Assembly (NCBI RefSeq): GCF_019578655.1
Contig: NC_063265.1
Location: forward strand, 13,302,501 to 13,366,500
Length of the DNA stretch: 64,000 nucleotides
Direction: 5' to 3'
From: Ricinus communis
Lineage: Eukaryota > Streptophyta > Magnoliopsida > Malpighiales > Euphorbiaceae
Shown here in pieces: positions 60,101 to 64,000 of this stretch. Within the stretch, counting starts at the first letter, position 1. Every line of letters starts with the position of its first letter. The notes below the pieces were generated by a model. The model saw nothing but the letters and a program-made list of their open reading frames with translations, was not told the DNA's origin and searched no databases. A program made the translations under genes and the position numbers.

Positions 60101-61608
60101 ACATCCTCAAGAGACAGAGCAGCTGAGTATCCAGCATCATACAAGCTATCTGTACTTAAGCCTGTGGAATCCATATGATACTCTGAGAGCCACACAGCTA
60201 TATCTCGAATTTGGAGATCACTGGGAGTTACTCCCAACCTCCATATCTTGTTCTTGTACAATAGTGCAGCTCCATCACACTTCACAAGATCTGTTATATT
60301 TGGACTTTGTGTCAGAATACCCAAAGGAGCATCTCGCAGCAACATATCGCATAAGAGTGTCTGGGTGCGCAGGATGTTCTTTTCAACAATCTGATTTTCC
60401 AATTCCAATTCCTTGTTGACATGAATAGCAAAGACTTGAGCTAGAAACTCACAGGCATACCTTAGAGGGAATGGAACAAATCGTGGAGTTGTATTATGGC
60501 ATACTACTAAACCCCAAAGTCTCTTTCTTTTCTGTGGTTGCACAGAAGTAGGACTATCATCATCTTCATCTCCTTCATTGACCACAACTGCCATAACCAG
60601 AGAAGCAACGGAGTCCATGTTCTCCATATACTGTAGATGGCAACTGTGTGGGGCCCTTAGGGTTGATCCGCACAAGGTTAGTTCTAATGGAAGCTTCTCA
60701 TCTTGTAGCACCTTGACATGTTTTGCACGGCAATCAACAATCATTCGGACCTTATTCTTCATAAATAAAAATCGTGCAGCCTGAGGAATATCAGTGGCAG
60801 GATAATGCAGACCCAAATATGGCTCTAAACCGGGCTTTGTGACCTCAGAGATAACTTCTCCATGGTCATCATCATGAAATTTATAAGTCATCACCCTGTC
60901 ATAACCAGTGAGCTCAAAAACCTCCTGAACCATTGTATCACAAAGCCTTTCCATACTCCCACTAGGCAATGACTGCAACCGGGAAATTGCTTTAGCGGCA
61001 AGCTTATATGACTGCAAGGCCCCTGCAGCAGTCATGGGGACCTCATATGGTTTTACTGGTTCAAAGTCGATTATAAAACTACCAGTTACCCGATGGACAA
61101 TAGCATAGAAGGGCTTCCCGGAAGTCTTGCAATGGACTAAAATGGGATTCAATAGAGAAACATCACCAAATCCTAGAGCTTTCTGCAAGGCAGAGGCACT
61201 GGGTGCAGTGAAGATAGTCCTTATGTCAGTTCCAATACCAAGAACTGGGTGATCCCCAACACTTGGAACTGCATGACTAACCATGGTCAACATTTCAGGG
61301 GCATTCTCACTATATGCAATAACCTTGTATGTTTTTTCATCTAAGGCTAGCAAGCAGCCAAAAGGCTGGATCAGCTTCCCTTTCTGTATATGATGAAGAT
61401 AAGCTGTGGTTACTTTGTCTGACCTGGGTGCATGATCTAAACCAGTAGAACTGGTAACATGCACAGAGTTTGAGTAGTCAAATGAACTGCCCGACTCCTC
61501 AAAATCTGCATGAAGCTTTGCATCTACAGCGGTCTGGGAAATAATCCTAGCACTGTGCCTTGATCTCACAGAATTGCTGGATGAGTGGCTGGGTCTCGAG
61601 GAAGACAT
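57128..61608 (-). CDS. PHYA: Phytochrome A photoreceptor
   Basis: Four coding exons, 59553..61608 (2,056 nt), 58193..59009 (817 nt), 57478..57768 (291 nt) and 57128..57338 (211 nt), give 1,124 residues, the usual phyA length and exon pattern. The start [13 protein letters not shown] is the Ser-rich phyA N-terminal extension. The PAS domain spans about 70-185 and the GAF domain about 218-400, with chromophore-attachment Cys323 in [10 protein letters not shown] and the DIP motif in [15 protein letters not shown]. The PHY domain spans about 410-585. Two regulatory PAS domains and a histidine-kinase-related domain follow (about 890-1115), whose kinase core is degenerate as in all plant phytochromes. 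phyA is the light-labile far-red sensor that moves to the nucleus and meets PIF3 and other partners. No damage is visible. Confidence 0.98.
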
Positions 61609-62520
61609 CTTCACCCAGTCTGAACGAATATACAGAAATGAGAAATACAATCTTAGACACCACGACTAAGAAACACTTGCAAGATTTCTGGATTTGGTCT
61701 TGCATAATAATAGTGGTCATCCCACCCTAATTGGCATCAACTCAAACTATATGAGCACATATTATTCCTATCAAGACATGTATTTATCGATTTAAATCTC
61801 TAATAATGTGGCATGATTGTCATTTTCTCATCAGCATAAAATGAACTCGAGAAATTCCTGCTAACATCCCTAATAATGTCCGTATGTAAGAGTTCCTCAC
61901 AAAGTCCATCAACTACACAAGAAAAATCAGTAGCAGAAATCCAGTCTAACATCTTCCCTGAGATTAATGAAAATCAATCATTGATTGTTCCAAGCATGCT
62001 TCAACAGCAACAATAGGAATTCAGTAAACAGAATTAGAAAAAGATGCATTCCTTTTAGAAGTAGTAAATTTTAATCATACTATTAATATGCCTTCCTCGT
62101 ATCTGTATTTTGGTTTGACACATTCAGCTAGTAAAATATTAAAGTTTTAGTTACTGAAGAATAAGCTTAGGAATACAAATTTCTTCAGCAACATATATAA
62201 CGTAGTAGTAAAACAGCAAAACCTTTTATCTAAACCTTTGTCCCTAAGCTTGAAAGATAAGTAAGTAGATAACTAGTACCCATTAAATACCAAAGGAAAG
62301 AAGTTTCAAACCTTGCTAATGAAGCTGAAAAGAGCCAAACCCCAGTACAACCTTGTCCAACTGATAAGGTTAAACTGCTTCAGAAAGAAAGAAGAACAAC
62401 AAGAAGAAAAGAGCAAAAGAGCAAGACCCAGTGGAGGCTTGGAATGGGAATCCCAATCTCTTATCAAACAATTAAAATAAAGAGAATTTGAGTGCAAAAT
62501 CTCGATCACCGCCTCTTATG
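61609..62520 (-). other. PHYA 5' UTR with leader intron
   Basis: Just before the ATG, a pyrimidine-rich tract ends in TTCGTTCAG (acceptor, exon resumes at 61619). A matching donor, AGCAAG/GTTTGA, occurs at 62312/62311. This predicts a leader intron of about 690 bp and a non-coding first exon around 62312-62500. Leader introns are known in PHYA genes such as pea PHYA. Confidence 0.55.
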
Positions 62521-64000
62521 TCTGTGACCCCTCCAATCCCAGCACAGCGCCGGGACCACCATAATATTATAATCACATAATCATATAAATCATAGAATTA
62601 GATAAAATAATTCACTATTCATTCAACAAAATCGACAGTGACTTCCTTTGTGGGTGGGTTTCCTTTTTCCTATGTGTCTGTCTAGCTTCAATCTTTAGAA
62701 AGCCGATTTGGGTGTCTTCACATTCGGTTAGGCAAACCGTTAGTAATCTTTTGCGAACCGTATTTGGAAAAGGTCCTAAACTTCATAAAATTTTGGTTCA
62801 CTACTGCCTGCTCAAACCCATCGTCCCATTCTCATTAAACCGACCTTTGCAAAAGATTCTAACTTCATTAATGTCTTGCCTTCCACCGGATTTTGAAAAT
62901 ATCTTAATTTTATAGATTTTTGGTTGCTACTCCTGCCCAAACCCACTCAAAATTAGAACTCCCAGCAAAAATTAGTGCACAATGAAAAAGTAGGAATATA
63001 TAGTTTGTGATTTGATGTCTTTATTTACATATATATATTGCGAGAAAACATTATTTTTCATATATTCAGTGAATAGAAAATTAATTGCTAATATGCGGTT
63101 ATTAGTTAATTTAATTTTTTAATTTTAATTTAATTTATTACAGATTTAATTTTATTTTTTAATAATAATTACTTTTTAATTATGAAAAATTCAAGAAGCC
63201 GAAAATTACACAACAATGATAACTATTTTTCTATATCTGCTGTAAAGATAGAGATTCATCAAATGAGGTAAGAATTTGAAAGCAAAATCTATATTTTTTA
63301 ATCGCAAACAGCAAATTCTTTTACCATTTAAGTTAGTTTTTAAATATTAATAATAAAATTTATATAATTTTTAATTTAACCAATGAAAATATATTTAAAA
63401 TTGTTAAGATATTTCAAAGATGTAAATTTATATTGTCTCTTAAATTTCATAACAATTTATAGTTTTAAACAGATTAAATATCAAAATTAAAATACTAATT
63501 CATTATATAAAATAAAAGTAAAATTACTGTTATACAATAAAAAAAATATTTATATTATACAAGTCTTTTAAATGCATTACATAGTTTATTTTATTTAATA
63601 TGGATGCAGCTATAGAATAATTGCATCAATTTGCTCACACCATAACAAATTATAGCCTAAGAAGTAGAGCCATATCTCTTTGGAAAAATCAAATCAGATT
63701 TGTGAAGAAAAAGAATTCTAACCGAACCGAATGGTTAGAGCGATAGACATTTGTGGGTTTGATTTTTTCGAGTTTGGGTTCGGTTTTTATTGGATTCCCA
63801 ATTACTTTTTGGGTGTAAGAATATACGAGGAGAAGAGTGCTAATATTATATTTGATCAAGTATATGGTAGCATATTGTTATTACCCCCACAGCCCAAATA
63901 GGACGTACCAATAATATATTATCATTTTAATTGGACTAAGCTTTCTAAAATTAGACATATATAATAATAAAAATAAACCAAAAAGAAAATTGAAGTGGGA
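62521..64000. other. PHYA upstream region
   Basis: Promoter-side DNA of PHYA to the window edge. The segment 62640-62960 is GC-richer and contains a 67-residue plus-strand ORF resembling nothing known; beyond 63000 it is AT-rich without recognisable genes. Confidence 0.4.

Noticed and set aside
61609..61650. N-terminal extension of PHYA upstream of MSSSRPS
   Set aside because: The extension starts at a TTG, not an ATG, and crosses a probable splice acceptor, so it is leader-intron sequence. All phyA proteins I know start MSSSRP.
63730..63790. tRNA-like sequence (GGTTAGAGCG ... GGGTTTGAT)
   Set aside because: The A- and B-box-like parts are present but no cloverleaf with matched acceptor stem can be drawn.

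Overview
The window is plant nuclear DNA. It is AT-rich, intron-rich (up to 19 exons per gene) and carries site-II/E2F-type promoter motifs, simple-sequence repeats and small fold-back elements. Protein resemblance (for example a 1,124-residue phytochrome A very close to woody rosid sequences) suggests a core eudicot, probably Malpighiales such as Euphorbiaceae or poplar. That is my reading from memory, not a search. I see no bacterial, organellar or viral genes.

Layout, left to right: 3' end of PIF3 (+); a two-exon gene for an acidic, Glu/Val/Lys-rich repeat protein (-); 7.5 kb intergenic; an R2R3-MYB of the MYB61/MYB86/MYB50 group (+); 5.4 kb intergenic; a 12-exon pectin acetylesterase (-); 6.7 kb of AT-rich intergenic DNA with fold-back elements; an NPF/PTR-family transporter (-); a 17-exon FEN1 nuclease gene (+); a 19-exon MBOAT acyltransferase-like gene (-); a germin-like protein (+); a cytosolic-type glutamyl-tRNA synthetase (-); and PHYA (-). 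Except for PIF3, which is cut by the window edge, each model was rebuilt exon by exon; splice phases agree and total lengths match the families.

The striking feature is the gene set itself. The red/far-red photoreceptor PHYA and its bHLH partner PIF3 lie within about 61 kb, with MYB61-like, pectin acetylesterase and germin-like genes between them, the order known on Arabidopsis chromosome 1 (At1g09530-At1g09570). The intervening FEN1 and GluRS genes match the duplicated Arabidopsis segment on chromosome 5 (At5g26660-At5g26710), and the MBOAT gene matches a third one (around At1g57560-At1g57600). The window therefore looks like the un-fractionated version of a block that Arabidopsis split by duplication and gene loss.

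The genes do not form a pathway or operon. PHYA and PIF3 act together in light signalling, MYB61-like and pectin acetylesterase both touch cell-wall biology, and FEN1 and GluRS are housekeeping genes. Other items of note are two GC-AG introns, an E2F site plus site-II elements before FEN1, a transporter without the canonical ExxER motif, a related pair of fold-back elements, and a low-complexity repeat protein of unknown function.
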